64,000 bases of DNA, from the NCBI GenBank assembly GCA_000437895.1, contig FR902129.1, forward strand, positions 30,953 through 94,952, written 5' to 3'. Below the pieces are notes generated by a model. That model searched no databases. It saw only the letters and a list, made by a program, of their open reading frames with translations, and was not told the DNA's origin. This stretch comes from Clostridium sp. CAG:914. GTDB lineage: Bacteria > Bacillota_I > Bacilli_A > RF39 > UBA660. The first letter of the stretch is position 1. Every line of letters starts with the position of its first letter. Positions 1 through 8,325 of the stretch are shown one piece after another. The position numbers were made by a program, and so were the translations under genes.

Positions 1-1
1 A

Positions 2-148
2 ATATTTTCAAGTTTTATAGATATAGGATTACCAGCTAGTGCAAGTATTGGTGGAACAGGAATATTAATTGTAATTGGGGTAGCATTAGAAACTTATAAT
101 CAACTAGAAAGTAGTTTAATAAATAGAAATTATAAAGGCGGTAGATAA
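2..148 (+). CDS. secY: Protein translocase subunit SecY, C-terminal fragment
   Basis: The window opens inside this gene, and about 48 C-terminal residues are readable before a TAA at 146-148. The segment holds the end of the last transmembrane helix (LIVIGVALETYNQLES) and a basic tail ending NRNYKGGR, which is how SecY proteins of low-GC Gram-positives end. SecY is the channel of the Sec translocon in the cytoplasmic membrane. The call also rests on position: secY directly precedes adk and map in this conserved ribosomal operon. The 5' part lies outside the window. Confidence 0.85.
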   Translation: MFSSFIDIGLPASASIGGTGILIVIGVALETYNQLESSLINRNYKGGR

Positions 149-149
149 A

Positions 150-806
150 TTGAAGAATATTATATTTATTTCCCCACCAGCTGCAGGTAAGGGGACACAA
201 GCTAAGTTTATTAGTAAGGAATATAATATTCCTCATATCGCAACCGGAGATTTATTAAGAGAAGAAATAGAAAAGAATACAGAAATAGGTATCCAAATAA
301 AAGAAGATATGGATAAAGGTAATTTAGTAAGTGATTCCATTTTAGAATCAATTCTAAAAAATAAGTTATCTACCTGTAAAAACGGATTTATTTTAGATGG
401 ATATCCTAGAAACATATCTCAAGCCAAAATATTAGAAGAAATATTAAAAGAATTAAATCAAGATCTAGGAGTAGTAATATACTTAGATATAGATAAAAAG
501 TTAGCCCTAAATAGAGCATTAGGAAGAATAACTTGTCCTAAATGTGGAGCTTCCTTTAATGAGATAATTGAAAATTCTAAACCCAAAAATATTGGGATAT
601 GTGATTACTGCAATAGTACTTTAGTAAAAAGAAGTGATGATAATGAAGAATCTTTCTTAAATAGATTTGATACTTATCTAAATAAAACTAAAGAACTAAT
701 AGATTATTATAATGATTTAGGAGTATTAAGAACTATAAAAATAGATGATAATTCTACTCCAAAGTCAGATTATAAAAAAATTAAGGAGATATTAGAAAAT
801 GATTAA
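150..806 (+). CDS. adk: Adenylate kinase (zinc-binding long form)
   Basis: Interconverts ATP + AMP and 2 ADP in the cytoplasm. The 218 residues carry the P-loop (SPPAAGKGT, residues 8-16), the AMP-binding ATGDLLR (31-37) and DGYPR (83-87), and a LID with four cysteines (C129, C132, C151, C154) that would bind zinc, as in Bacillus Adk. The start is TTG at 150 behind AAAGGCGG (134-141), two bases after the secY stop. Oddly, the first P-loop glycine, nearly invariant in the family, is serine here. The gene overlaps map by 8 bases, so the two are probably translationally coupled. Confidence 0.96.
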   Translation: MKNIIFISPPAAGKGTQAKFISKEYNIPHIATGDLLREEIEKNTEIGIQIKEDMDKGNLVSDSILESILKNKLSTCKNGFILDGYPRNISQAKILEEILKELNQDLGVVIYLDIDKKLALNRALGRITCPKCGASFNEIIENSKPKNIGICDYCNSTLVKRSDDNEESFLNRFDTYLNKTKELIDYYNDLGVLRTIKIDDNSTPKSDYKKIKEILEND

Positions 807-1557
807 TATAAAATCAGATTATGAAATATCACTTATGAAAATAGCTGGTAATATAGTTTACCAAACTCACCAATATTTAAAACCATATATAAAACCGGGA
901 ATAACCACTAAAGAATTAGATAAGTTAGCATATGACTTTATAATAAGTAAAGATGCAACACCATCATTTCTTAATTATAATGGTTTTCCTGGAACAATAT
1001 GTACTTCTATAAATGAAGAAGTAGTACATGGTATACCATCTAATAGAAAATTAAAAAATGGTGATATAATTGGAATAGATATTGGAGCATGTTATCATGG
1101 ATATCATGGTGATTCAGCTTGGTCTTATCCTGTTGGAAATGTTAGCAAGGAAGTAAGTTATTTATTAGAACATACAGAAAAAGCCTTATATGAAGGATTA
1201 AAACAAGCTAAACCAGGTAATCATATAGGTGACATATCAAATGCTATTGAATGTTATGCAAAAAAGCATAATTTAGGAATAGTAAAAGAATTAGTAGGGC
1301 ATGGAGTAGGAAGTAAACTACACGAAAGCCCAGATGTACCTAACTATGGAAAAAAAGGTACAGGACCACTATTAACAGAAGGAATGACTATAGCCGTTGA
1401 ACCTATGTTAAATTTAGGAACACCTAAAATATATATATTAGAGGATGATTGGACTATAGTAACAAGAGACAATAAACCTTCTGCTCACTTTGAACATAGT
1501 ATTGTCATAACCAAAGATGGTTATAAAATTTTAACAGGAGATGATAATTTTGAGTAA
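799..1557 (+). CDS. map: Methionine aminopeptidase type I
   Basis: Removes the initiator methionine from nascent proteins in the cytoplasm. The 252-residue pita-bread fold shows the five metal ligands D94, D105, H168, E201 and E232 and the substrate-binding H77 in EEVVHG. There is no N-terminal SH3-binding or zinc extension, so it is the short type I form. The start ATG lies 8 bases inside adk, and the stop overlaps the infA start by 8 bases, which gives a tightly coupled adk-map-infA run. Confidence 0.96.
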   Translation: MINIKSDYEISLMKIAGNIVYQTHQYLKPYIKPGITTKELDKLAYDFIISKDATPSFLNYNGFPGTICTSINEEVVHGIPSNRKLKNGDIIGIDIGACYHGYHGDSAWSYPVGNVSKEVSYLLEHTEKALYEGLKQAKPGNHIGDISNAIECYAKKHNLGIVKELVGHGVGSKLHESPDVPNYGKKGTGPLLTEGMTIAVEPMLNLGTPKIYILEDDWTIVTRDNKPSAHFEHSIVITKDGYKILTGDDNFE

Positions 1558-1768
1558 AAATGATATAATAGAAGCCCAAGGAAAAGTAGTAGAACTATTG
1601 AGGGGTGGTTCATTTAAAGTTGAACTCGAAGGCGGCCACATTATTGAAGCTCATGTTTCTGGTAAAATGCGTGTAAATAATATACGTATCTTACCAGGCG
1701 ATACAGTGGTTGTAGAATTATCACCATATGATTTAACACATGGGCGAATTACTTATAATAAAAAGTAA
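1550..1768 (+). CDS. infA: Translation initiation factor IF-1
   Basis: IF-1 occupies the A site of the 30S subunit during initiation. The 72 residues form one S1/OB domain with the expected core (FKVELEGGHIIEAHVSGKMR, then IRILPGDTVVVELSPYDLT and RGRIT-like GRITY). I place the start at TTG 1550, 9 bases behind GGAG (1537-1540) and matching the usual IF-1 N-terminus (SKNDIIEAQG). An upstream in-frame ATG at 1541 would add three residues and sits on the ribosome-binding site. The gene overlaps map by 8 bases. Confidence 0.95.
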   Translation: MSKNDIIEAQGKVVELLRGGSFKVELEGGHIIEAHVSGKMRVNNIRILPGDTVVVELSPYDLTHGRITYNKK

Positions 1769-1784
1769 AATAGGAGGATAAATT

Positions 1785-1898
1785 ATGAAAGTAAAAGCTT
1801 CAGTAAAACCTATCTGCGCCAAATGTAAAGTAATTAAGCGTAAAGGAAAAGTAATGATAATTTGTGAAAATCCAAAACACAAGCAAAAACAAGGTTAA
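1785..1898 (+). CDS. rpmJ: 50S ribosomal protein L36
   Basis: This 37-residue zinc-ribbon protein of the large subunit begins MKVKASVKPICAKC and contains the C-x2-C, C and H ligands (C11, C14, C27, H32) of the zinc-containing type. It starts at ATG 1785 behind TAGGAGG (1771-1777) and ends at TAA 1898. It lies between infA and rpsM, its standard place. The gene is short enough to be missed by length-filtered gene callers. Confidence 0.97.
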   Translation: MKVKASVKPICAKCKVIKRKGKVMIICENPKHKQKQG

Positions 1899-1912
1899 TT
1901 TAGGAGGAAAGA

Positions 1913-2278
1913 ATGGCAAGAATTAAAGGTATTGATATACCAAATGAAAAAAGAGTCGAAATTGCATTAACTTACATTTATGGTATTGGAAGAAGTTTAT
2001 CAAATACAATTCTTAAAGATGCAAATGTCGATAAAAACAAAAAAGCTAAAGACTTAACTGAAGAAGAAATATCTAGAATAAGAAAAGAAGTTGAAAAATA
2101 TCCAGTTGAAGGTGACTTAAGAAGAGAAGTTAACATGAATATCAAAACAAAAATGGAAATCAACTCATACGAAGGAACTAGACATAAAAAGAATTTACCA
2201 GTTAGAGGTCAAAGAACAAACAGAAATGCTAGAACTCGTAAAGGTAAAGGTAAAGTTGTAGCTAATAAGAAAAAATAG
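1913..2278 (+). CDS. rpsM: 30S ribosomal protein S13
   Basis: S13 sits in the head of the small subunit and contacts the P-site tRNA and bridge B1. The 121 residues show the start MARIKGIDIPNEKR, a helix-hairpin-helix region (IYGIGRS), and the basic C-terminal tail with RGQRTNRNARTRKGK that reaches the tRNA. Length and order (rpmJ-rpsM-rpsK) are standard. The start is ATG 1913 behind TAGGAGG. Confidence 0.98.
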   Translation: MARIKGIDIPNEKRVEIALTYIYGIGRSLSNTILKDANVDKNKKAKDLTEEEISRIRKEVEKYPVEGDLRREVNMNIKTKMEINSYEGTRHKKNLPVRGQRTNRNARTRKGKGKVVANKKK

Positions 2279-2297
2279 TTAATAAGGAGGATTTTAT

Positions 2298-2684
2298 ATG
2301 GGATCATATAATGCTAGAAAAAGAAAAGTTAAAAAAACTGTTCCTACTGGCCAAGTCCACATTCAATCAACATTTAACAATACAATAATCACTGTAACTG
2401 ACTTAGATGGCAATGTTATAAGTTGGGCTTCTGCTGGAACACTAGGAATTAAAGGAAGTAAAAAATCAACTCCATACGCTGCAGGAATGGCTGCAGAAAA
2501 AGCAGCAAAAGTTGCTTACGATATGGGAATGAGAACAGTTGATGTATTTGTAAAAGGATTAGGTGCTGGAAGAGAAACAGCCATCAGATCTTTAGCTACT
2601 GTTGGATTAGAAGTAAAAACAATTACTGATGTAACACCAATTCCACATAACGGATGCCGTCCACCAAAAAGACGCCGTCCATAA
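2298..2684 (+). CDS. rpsK: 30S ribosomal protein S11
   Basis: S11 shapes the platform of the small subunit and the mRNA exit region near the Shine-Dalgarno helix. The 128 residues contain the family blocks HIQSTFNNTIIT, KKSTPYAAG and the conserved C-terminus HNGCRPPKRRR. The start ATG at 2298 follows AAGGAGG by a normal spacing. It is the third of five consecutive expression-machinery genes read from one mRNA. Confidence 0.98.
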   Translation: MGSYNARKRKVKKTVPTGQVHIQSTFNNTIITVTDLDGNVISWASAGTLGIKGSKKSTPYAAGMAAEKAAKVAYDMGMRTVDVFVKGLGAGRETAIRSLATVGLEVKTITDVTPIPHNGCRPPKRRRP

Positions 2685-2703
2685 AAAGAAGGGAGAAATA
2701 ATT

Positions 2704-3657
2704 GTGTTAAAATTTGAAAAACCAGAATATAAAGTAAAAGAATATCAAAAAGATAATTTTTATGGAAAATTTGAAATTGAACCATTAGAAAGAGGATTTG
2801 GAACAACTCTAGGTAATGCTTTAAGAAGAGTAATGTTATCAAGTTTACCTGGAGATGCTATTACAAGTATTAAAATAGATGGAGTAGCACATGAGTTTCA
2901 AAAACTAGATGGAGTAATTGAAGATGTAACAGCTATCGTTTTAAATGTAAAAAGCATAGTATTAAAAAATCATTCAGATGATTATGATAAAATACTTAGA
3001 GTATCAGCCGTAGGACCATGTGTTGTTACTGCAGGTGACATTGAAAAAGATGCTGATATAGAAATATTTAATCCAGAACAAGTAATTGCTACACTAGCTG
3101 AAGGTGGTTCATTCAATATGGAAATGACTATTGCAAATGGTAGAGGATATACTAGAAGTGAAGAAAACAAAGAAACATTCAAAAATAACAAAATGAATGT
3201 TATAGCTGTAGATAGTTTATATTCACCAATTGAAAGAATTAACTATGAAGTTGAAAGTGCGAGAGTAGGTCAAAACAATAACTATGATAAATTAATATTA
3301 GAAGTATGGACAAACGGTTCTATTACTCCAGAAGAAGCTATCTCATTAGCAAGTAGAATATTAATTGAACATTTCCAAATATTAGCAGAATTAAATGAAA
3401 TAGCAGATGAAACAGGATTAATGACTTCAAAAGTAGAAGATCCTAGCTTAAAAATATTAGAAACTTCAATAGATGACCTAGATTTCTCAGTAAGAGCATA
3501 TAACTGTTTAAAAAGAGCAGGAATTCTTACACTTCGTGATTTAGTTGATAAGACAGAAAATGAAATGATGAAAATTAGAAATCTAGGAAAGAAATCATTA
3601 AAAGAAGTTATTGATAAAGTAAAAGAAATGGGTCTAAACTTCAAAAATGAAGACTAA
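2704..3657 (+). CDS. rpoA: RNA polymerase alpha subunit
   Basis: The alpha dimer nucleates assembly of the core polymerase, and its C-terminal domain reads UP elements and activators. The 317 residues comprise the N-terminal dimerisation domain (about 1-230, with ERGFGTTLGNALRR) and, after a linker, a C-terminal domain (about 245-312) containing the helix-hairpin-helix motif LRDLVDKTENEMMKIRNLG. The start is GTG 2704 behind GGGAG. Full length and normal order. Confidence 0.98.
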   Translation: MLKFEKPEYKVKEYQKDNFYGKFEIEPLERGFGTTLGNALRRVMLSSLPGDAITSIKIDGVAHEFQKLDGVIEDVTAIVLNVKSIVLKNHSDDYDKILRVSAVGPCVVTAGDIEKDADIEIFNPEQVIATLAEGGSFNMEMTIANGRGYTRSEENKETFKNNKMNVIAVDSLYSPIERINYEVESARVGQNNNYDKLILEVWTNGSITPEEAISLASRILIEHFQILAELNEIADETGLMTSKVEDPSLKILETSIDDLDFSVRAYNCLKRAGILTLRDLVDKTENEMMKIRNLGKKSLKEVIDKVKEMGLNFKNED

Positions 3658-3672
3658 TTAAGGAGGAAAATA

Positions 3673-4014
3673 ATGGCATACAGAAAATTAGGTAGAAATA
3701 CTAAACAAAGAAGAAGTATGTTAGCGACTTTAACAAAGCAATTAATATTAAACGAAAGAATAATAACTACTGAAACAAGAGCAAAAGAAGTTAGAAAAAG
3801 CTTTGATAAAATGGTTACATATGGAAAAAACGGTTCTTTAGTATCTCGTAGATTAGCCTTAGCTTTCTTACATAATGATAAAGAATGTGTTAATAAAGTA
3901 TTTAATGAATTAGCACCTCGTTATAAAGAAAGAAATGGTGGATATACTAGAATCACTAAATATAAAGAAAGAAAAGGAGATAACGCATTACTTGTTATCT
4001 TAGAATTAGTATAA
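3673..4014 (+). CDS. rplQ: 50S ribosomal protein L17
   Basis: L17 lies near the peptide exit tunnel of the large subunit. The 113 residues begin MAYRKLGRNTKQRRSMLATL and end YTRITKYKERKGDNALLVILEL, both typical of the compact bacterial form. It follows rpoA by 15 bases with AGGAGG in between and is the last gene of the operon, closed by the hairpin at 4013-4041. Confidence 0.98.
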   Translation: MAYRKLGRNTKQRRSMLATLTKQLILNERIITTETRAKEVRKSFDKMVTYGKNGSLVSRRLALAFLHNDKECVNKVFNELAPRYKERNGGYTRITKYKERKGDNALLVILELV

Positions 4015-4041
4015 GGTAAGTTTAATACTTATCTTTTTTAT
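4013..4041 (+). terminator. Rho-independent terminator after rplQ
   Basis: The hairpin AAGGTAAG / CTTATCTT (one G-U pair) around the loop TTTAATA starts inside the rplQ stop codon and runs into TTTTTTA. It closes the ribosomal operon. Confidence 0.7.
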
Positions 4042-4048
4042 ATAACAA

Positions 4049-4074
4049 AAAAATCACCTTAATTGGTGATTTTT
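4049..4074 (-). terminator. Bidirectional terminator between rplQ and clpB
   Basis: AAAAATCACC and GGTGATTTTT form a perfect 10-bp stem around TTAATT. A-runs before and T-runs after make it able to act for both strands. It contains the clpB stop codon (TAA, complement of 4059-4061) and separates the two converging units. Confidence 0.8.
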
Positions 4075-6167
4075 AATTTATCATTTTCTACATCAATAGT
4101 AATTGTACTATTATACATAATCTTATCTTCAATAATCATATTTGCTATCATAGTTTCAACATTCCTACTGACATATCTCTTAATTGGTCTAGCACCATAA
4201 ATTTCATTATAAGAATTATCAATTATATACTTTCTAGCATTGTCTGTAAGATTAATTTTAATTCTTTTATCTTGAAGTCTTAATTCAATATCATGAATTA
4301 ATTTATCAAGAATAGTATAAACAACATCTTTAGATAATGAATTAAATATTATAATTTCATCTATTCTATTTAAAAATTCTGGTCTAAAAGTATGTTTTAA
4401 TTCTTGCATAACCATTTCATCTGAATTACTATTATTTTCTAGAATATATTCACTACCTAAATTAGAAGTCATTATAATAATAGTATTTTTAAAATCTACT
4501 GTTCTACCTTGACTATCAGTAATTCTACCATCATCAAGTATTTGAAGTAATATATTAAAGACATCTTTATGAGCTTTTTCTATTTCATCAAATAAAACAA
4601 TACTATAAGGGTTTCTTCTAACCGCTTCAGTTAACTGTCCTCCATCATCATATCCAACATATCCTGGAGGAGAACCAATAAGTCTTGCTACAGAATGACT
4701 TTCCATATATTCAGACATATCAATTCTAATCATATGTTTTTCATTATCAAATAATTCATAAGCAAGCGTTCTAGCAACTTCTGTCTTACCAACACCAGTG
4801 GGCCCCAAGAAGATAAATGAGCCAATTGGTCTATTTGGATCTTTAATACCAGCTCTAGCTCTCTTTATAGCATCACTAACTAAATGTAGCGCCTTATCTT
4901 GACCCATAACCCTTTTTTTCATATTACTTTCCAAATTTAAAAGTTTATCTTTTTCAGAACCAACCAACTTACTAACAGGAATATTTGTCCACCTAGATAT
5001 AATTTGAGCAACACTCTCTTCATCAACAGTATCACTCAATATATCAGAAACATTTTCTTTTTGCAAAGTATCAAGTTCTTTTTGAAGAGCAGGTATAACA
5101 CCATGACGCAATTTAGCAGAAGTTTCTAAATCATAATTATTTTCTGCTCTTTCAAGTTCAAATTGTGCTCTATCTAATTCTTCCTTTTTCTTACTAATTA
5201 AAGCATTCTGCTTTTTCTCCATATCCCATTTATTATTAAGATCATTAGCTTTATTTTTAAGTTCAGCAAGATTATTATCTATCTCAATAACTCTATTTTT
5301 AGAAATATCATCTTTTTCCTTTTTTAAAGCTTCTTTTTCAATTTCAAGTTGCATAATACTTCTATTTAAATTATCTAATTCTACAGGTACAGATTCCATT
5401 TGTACCTTAATCGTAGCACATGCTTCATCAATTAAATCTATAGCTTTATCAGGTAAAAATCTATTTGTAATATATCTATCAGATAATGTTGCAGCAGCTA
5501 CTAAAGCCTTATCTTTAATATTTACACCATGAAACACTTCAAATCTAGATTTAAGCCCTCTTAGAATAGTAATAGTATCCATTACTGTAGGTTCAGATAC
5601 CTGTACTTTTTGAAATCTTCTTTCAAGAGCACCATCCTTTTCAATATATTTCCTATATTCATTTAAAGTTGTAGCTCCTATACAATGTATCTCACCACGT
5701 GCAAGCATTGGCTTAAGCATATTACCAGCATCCATAGCCCCTTCGACAGCACCAGCGCCTACAATCATGTGTATCTCATCGATAAACATAATTATTTCGC
5801 CATTAGATTCTTTAATTTCCTTTAATACTGCCTTAAGTCTCTCTTCAAACTCACCACGGTATTTGGCACCAGCCACCAAAGCACCCATATCCAATTCCCA
5901 AATCTTTTTATCTTTTAAACTAGTAGGTACATCACCCTTAATAATACGCATTGCAAGTCCTTCAACAATAGCCGTCTTACCAACACCAGGTTCACCAATA
6001 AGAACAGGATTATTCTTAGTTTTTCTAGATAAAATTCTAGTAATATTTCTAATCTCTTCATCCCTTCCAATTACAGGATCAACTTTACCATTGCGAACAG
6101 ATTCAGTAATATCACGACCATACTTCTTTAAAACATCTTTCAATGATTCTTCATATTCTGGATTCAT
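4059..6167 (-). CDS. clpB: ClpB disaggregase, form lacking the N-terminal domain
   Basis: Hexameric AAA+ chaperone that pulls proteins out of aggregates together with DnaK. The 702 residues contain two nucleotide-binding domains: Walker A1 GEPGVGKT (58-65) with Walker B MFIDE (127-131), and Walker A2 GPTGVGKT (455-462). A coiled-coil middle domain (about 265-375) separates this from ClpC. The usual ClpB has about 860 residues; here the roughly 150-residue Clp_N repeat domain is absent, leaving something like the short ClpB isoform of E. coli and the ClpB of mycoplasmas. The ATG at 6167 has a strong site (AGGAGGGAT), and the promoter lies only about 30 bases upstream of it, so no missing N-domain is hidden upstream. 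Probable heat-shock control by HrcA is noted separately. Confidence 0.95.
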   Translation of the reverse strand: MNPEYEESLKDVLKKYGRDITESVRNGKVDPVIGRDEEIRNITRILSRKTKNNPVLIGEPGVGKTAIVEGLAMRIIKGDVPTSLKDKKIWELDMGALVAGAKYRGEFEERLKAVLKEIKESNGEIIMFIDEIHMIVGAGAVEGAMDAGNMLKPMLARGEIHCIGATTLNEYRKYIEKDGALERRFQKVQVSEPTVMDTITILRGLKSRFEVFHGVNIKDKALVAAATLSDRYITNRFLPDKAIDLIDEACATIKVQMESVPVELDNLNRSIMQLEIEKEALKKEKDDISKNRVIEIDNNLAELKNKANDLNNKWDMEKKQNALISKKKEELDRAQFELERAENNYDLETSAKLRHGVIPALQKELDTLQKENVSDILSDTVDEESVAQIISRWTNIPVSKLVGSEKDKLLNLESNMKKRVMGQDKALHLVSDAIKRARAGIKDPNRPIGSFIFLGPTGVGKTEVARTLAYELFDNEKHMIRIDMSEYMESHSVARLIGSPPGYVGYDDGGQLTEAVRRNPYSIVLFDEIEKAHKDVFNILLQILDDGRITDSQGRTVDFKNTIIIMTSNLGSEYILENNSNSDEMVMQELKHTFRPEFLNRIDEIIIFNSLSKDVVYTILDKLIHDIELRLQDKRIKINLTDNARKYIIDNSYNEIYGARPIKRYVSRNVETMIANMIIEDKIMYNSTITIDVENDKLKITN

Positions 6168-6194
6168 ATCTTATCCCTCCTTTAACTATTTATA

Positions 6195-6222
6195 ATTATA
6201 GCACAAAATTAGCAATTGTCAA
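6195..6222 (-). promoter_or_regulatory. Sigma-A promoter of clpB
   Basis: On the minus strand, TTGACA (complement of 6217-6222), a 16-base spacer and an extended -10 TGCTATAAT (TATAAT at 6195-6200). This is a consensus housekeeping promoter placed just upstream of the clpB ribosome-binding site. Confidence 0.85.
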
Positions 6223-6235
6223 TAGAGATTGCTAA
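6209..6235. promoter_or_regulatory. CIRCE-like operator overlapping the clpB promoter
   Basis: TTAGCAATT, 9 bases, GATTGCTAA. This matches the HrcA operator TTAGCACTC-N9-GAGTGCTAA in half-site length and spacing with three substitutions. It covers the -35 box of the clpB promoter, where HrcA would block polymerase. HrcA control of clpB is inferred; hrcA is not in the window. Confidence 0.7.
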
Positions 6236-6276
6236 AAATAACTAATGCAATAGAAAAACATTTAGAAAAGAATTAA

Positions 6277-6466
6277 ATTAATAATAGTAATGATAGTGCA
6301 AATATAGCATTTCCAAATGTACCTAGAATACAAGACAAAAGAATAAGAATGATGATATTTAAAAAAATATAAAGGAAAAAATATAGGAATTGTAGTTAAC
6401 ATAGCACCACAATTAGCCTTTGAAGTAATAACAAAGAAAATCAGTTGGATTTATAATCTAGATTAA
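6277..6466 (+). pseudogene. Possible frameshifted coding remnant
   Basis: In the roughly 300-base gap between clpB and the HAD gene, two short open stretches can be joined across an A7 run at 6361-6367. The first reads NIAFPNVPRIQDKRIRMMIF and the second KGKNIGIVVNIAPQLAFEV, ending at TAA 6466. The composition resembles protein, but I do not recognise it, and no start codon with a ribosome-binding site is seen. It may be chance. Confidence 0.25.
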
Positions 6467-6488
6467 TTTATATTAATAAAAAATTTTG

Positions 6489-6517
6489 TTGTTAAAATTT
6501 ATTTATTGTTATATACT
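6489..6517 (+). promoter_or_regulatory. Probable promoter of the HAD-recX unit
   Basis: TTGTTA (6489-6494), a 17-base spacer, then TATACT (6512-6517), 17 bases before the ATG at 6535. Confidence 0.55.
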
Positions 6518-6534
6518 TAAATAGAGGTATAATA

Positions 6535-7104
6535 ATGAAAGTAAATATTTATGATTTTGATAAAACAATATATGATGGAGATAGTGGGTATGACTTCTAT
6601 AAATATATGTTAAGAAGAAGACCCTTTTTGGTATTTCCTAATGTATTAAAAAGTATTCCTACAGGAATAAAAATATTATTTAAAAAAGGAACTACTCGAG
6701 ATATAAAAGATAAATTATTTTATTTCTTAAAAGATGTTAAAGATTTAGATAAATATGTAAAAGATTTTTGGAATGAAAATGAACATAAAATAAAAAAATG
6801 GTATATAGAACAAAAAGAAGAAAATGATGTTATTATAACAGCTAATTATGAATTTTTAATAAGAGAAATATGTAATAGATTAAAAATTAAAAATCTAATA
6901 GCAACAGAATATGATTTTAAAGAAAACAAAATAAAAGGAATTCATTCTAGAGGAGAAAATAAAATAACATTATTCAAAAGTATTTATCCAAACTATGAAG
7001 TAGGAAAAACTTATAGTGATAGTATGATAGATAAACCATTATTAGAAATTGGTAATCCTGGATACTTAGTAAAGGGTAATGAATTAATTGAATATAAAAA
7101 ATAG
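6535..7104 (+). CDS. HAD-superfamily phosphatase (SerB-like, subclass IB)
   Basis: Predicted cytoplasmic phosphohydrolase of 189 residues. It shows HAD motif I at the very start (DFDKT, nucleophile D7 and acid D9), motif II threonine in DVIITAN, and motif IV in YSDSMIDKPLL. The cap between motifs I and II is helical and basic. The HAD-IB subclass includes phosphoserine phosphatases and phospholipid or sugar phosphatases, so the substrate cannot be fixed from sequence. The recX start lies just 8 bases after its stop, so the two are probably cotranscribed. Confidence 0.8.
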   Translation: MKVNIYDFDKTIYDGDSGYDFYKYMLRRRPFLVFPNVLKSIPTGIKILFKKGTTRDIKDKLFYFLKDVKDLDKYVKDFWNENEHKIKKWYIEQKEENDVIITANYEFLIREICNRLKIKNLIATEYDFKENKIKGIHSRGENKITLFKSIYPNYEVGKTYSDSMIDKPLLEIGNPGYLVKGNELIEYKK

Positions 7105-7111
7105 AGGCAAT

Positions 7112-7720
7112 ATGAAAATCGAAAAATATGAATCAATAAATAATGGACAATATAAAATATATTTAAGTGATGGTACTATTCTAAAAATAAACTCAGATGT
7201 AATAATAAATAATAATTTATTATATAAAAAAGAAATAGATAATACTTTATTAAATAAAATATTAAAAGAAAATGATAATGCAAATATTTATAACAAATGT
7301 GTTAAATATATTAGTGTTAGATTAAGAAGTAAAAAAGAAATAATAGACTATTTAAAAAAACTAAATATAGATAATACTGCAGATATAATTGATAAATTAA
7401 CTAAAAATAATTTAATAAATGATGAAGTATTTACTAAAGCTTTTATTAAAGATAAAATAAATTTTACTTCCTATGGTCCATATAGAATAAGACAAGAATT
7501 AAATAAATATAATATTGATAATGAAATAATAGATAAATATATAAAAGATATAGATGAAGAAATACTTATAGGTAAGATAGATAAACAAATAAATAAAATG
7601 ATTAAAAGTAATAGAAAATATTCTAGCAATATCTTAAAATCTAAAATATATAATAATTTATATAATAATGGCTTTGATAAAGATATGATAATTAATATAT
7701 TAAATAACTATAATTTTTAG
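7112..7720 (+). CDS. recX: Regulatory protein RecX
   Basis: RecX binds RecA filaments and restrains recombination and SOS. The 202-residue protein consists of tandem three-helix repeats; diagnostic pieces are the first repeat CVKYISVRLRSKKEIIDYL and the middle repeat with YGPYRIRQELNKYNI. I start at ATG 7112 behind GAGG (7104-7107). An upstream TTG at 7088 would add eight residues from inside the HAD gene and has no good ribosome-binding site. recA is not in the window. Confidence 0.85.
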   Translation: MKIEKYESINNGQYKIYLSDGTILKINSDVIINNNLLYKKEIDNTLLNKILKENDNANIYNKCVKYISVRLRSKKEIIDYLKKLNIDNTADIIDKLTKNNLINDEVFTKAFIKDKINFTSYGPYRIRQELNKYNIDNEIIDKYIKDIDEEILIGKIDKQINKMIKSNRKYSSNILKSKIYNNLYNNGFDKDMIINILNNYNF

Positions 7721-7763
7721 GTATAATTTACTTTTTTTGGCATATATTACTAATGGTGATAAT

Positions 7764-8267
7764 ATGAAAAAACTAAAATATGTAGTAGTAGCCTTAGCAG
7801 TATTTTTACTAATGGGATGCACCATGTCTAATACCCCAACTTCAAAAGTAGAAGATTTATTTTCAAAGTATCAAACATTAGATAATGACATTAAGTCTGA
7901 TATTAATGAAGTATTAAAAGAACAAAATTTAACTGATACACAAGTAGAAAAATATAAAAAATTATTAGAAGATCAATATAGAAACTTAACTTATGAAATA
8001 AAAAATGAAAAAATAGATGGTGATCATGCTATCGTAACAGTACAAATAGAAGTAATAGATTATAAAAAAAGTATATCAGATTTAACATATGATAGTACTA
8101 AATATACTAAAGAAAGTTATGATGATGCCAAATTAGATTTATTAGAAAAAGCTAAAGATAAAGTTACCTATACCTTAGAATTAGGTGTAACAAAAGATAA
8201 AAATAACAATTGGCGCTTAGATAGTTTATCTAATGCTGATATTAAAAAAATACAAGGAATGTACTAA
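7764..8267 (+). CDS. Small lipoprotein of unknown function
   Basis: The 167-residue product has a lipoprotein signal: MKKLKY, a hydrophobic core, then LLMGC, so the mature protein would be anchored through its cysteine on the outer face of the membrane. The rest is charged and lysine-rich with an alpha+beta look, ending WRLDSLSNADIKKIQGMY. That resembles the DUF-type lipoproteins of low-GC Gram-positives whose role is unknown. The start is ATG 7764; an in-frame ATG at 7737 would put nine polar residues before the signal peptide and is less likely. It ends on a strong terminator. Confidence 0.7.
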   Translation: MKKLKYVVVALAVFLLMGCTMSNTPTSKVEDLFSKYQTLDNDIKSDINEVLKEQNLTDTQVEKYKKLLEDQYRNLTYEIKNEKIDGDHAIVTVQIEVIDYKKSISDLTYDSTKYTKESYDDAKLDLLEKAKDKVTYTLELGVTKDKNNNWRLDSLSNADIKKIQGMY

Positions 8268-8289
8268 ATTTATTTAGTACTTTTTTTTA
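8261..8289 (+). terminator. Terminator after the lipoprotein gene
   Basis: GTACTAAAT / ATTTAGTAC form a near-perfect inverted repeat, followed by eight T residues. The stop codon is inside the left arm. Confidence 0.85.
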
Positions 8290-8325
8290 ACCATAATTTT
8301 GATATAATTTAATTAAGGAGAGTAT

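Noticed and set aside
2516..2842. Minus-strand ORFs opposite rpsK and rpoA, and similar long frames opposite ftsZ
   Set aside because: They are codon-bias shadows of real genes, with no ribosome-binding sites or family motifs.
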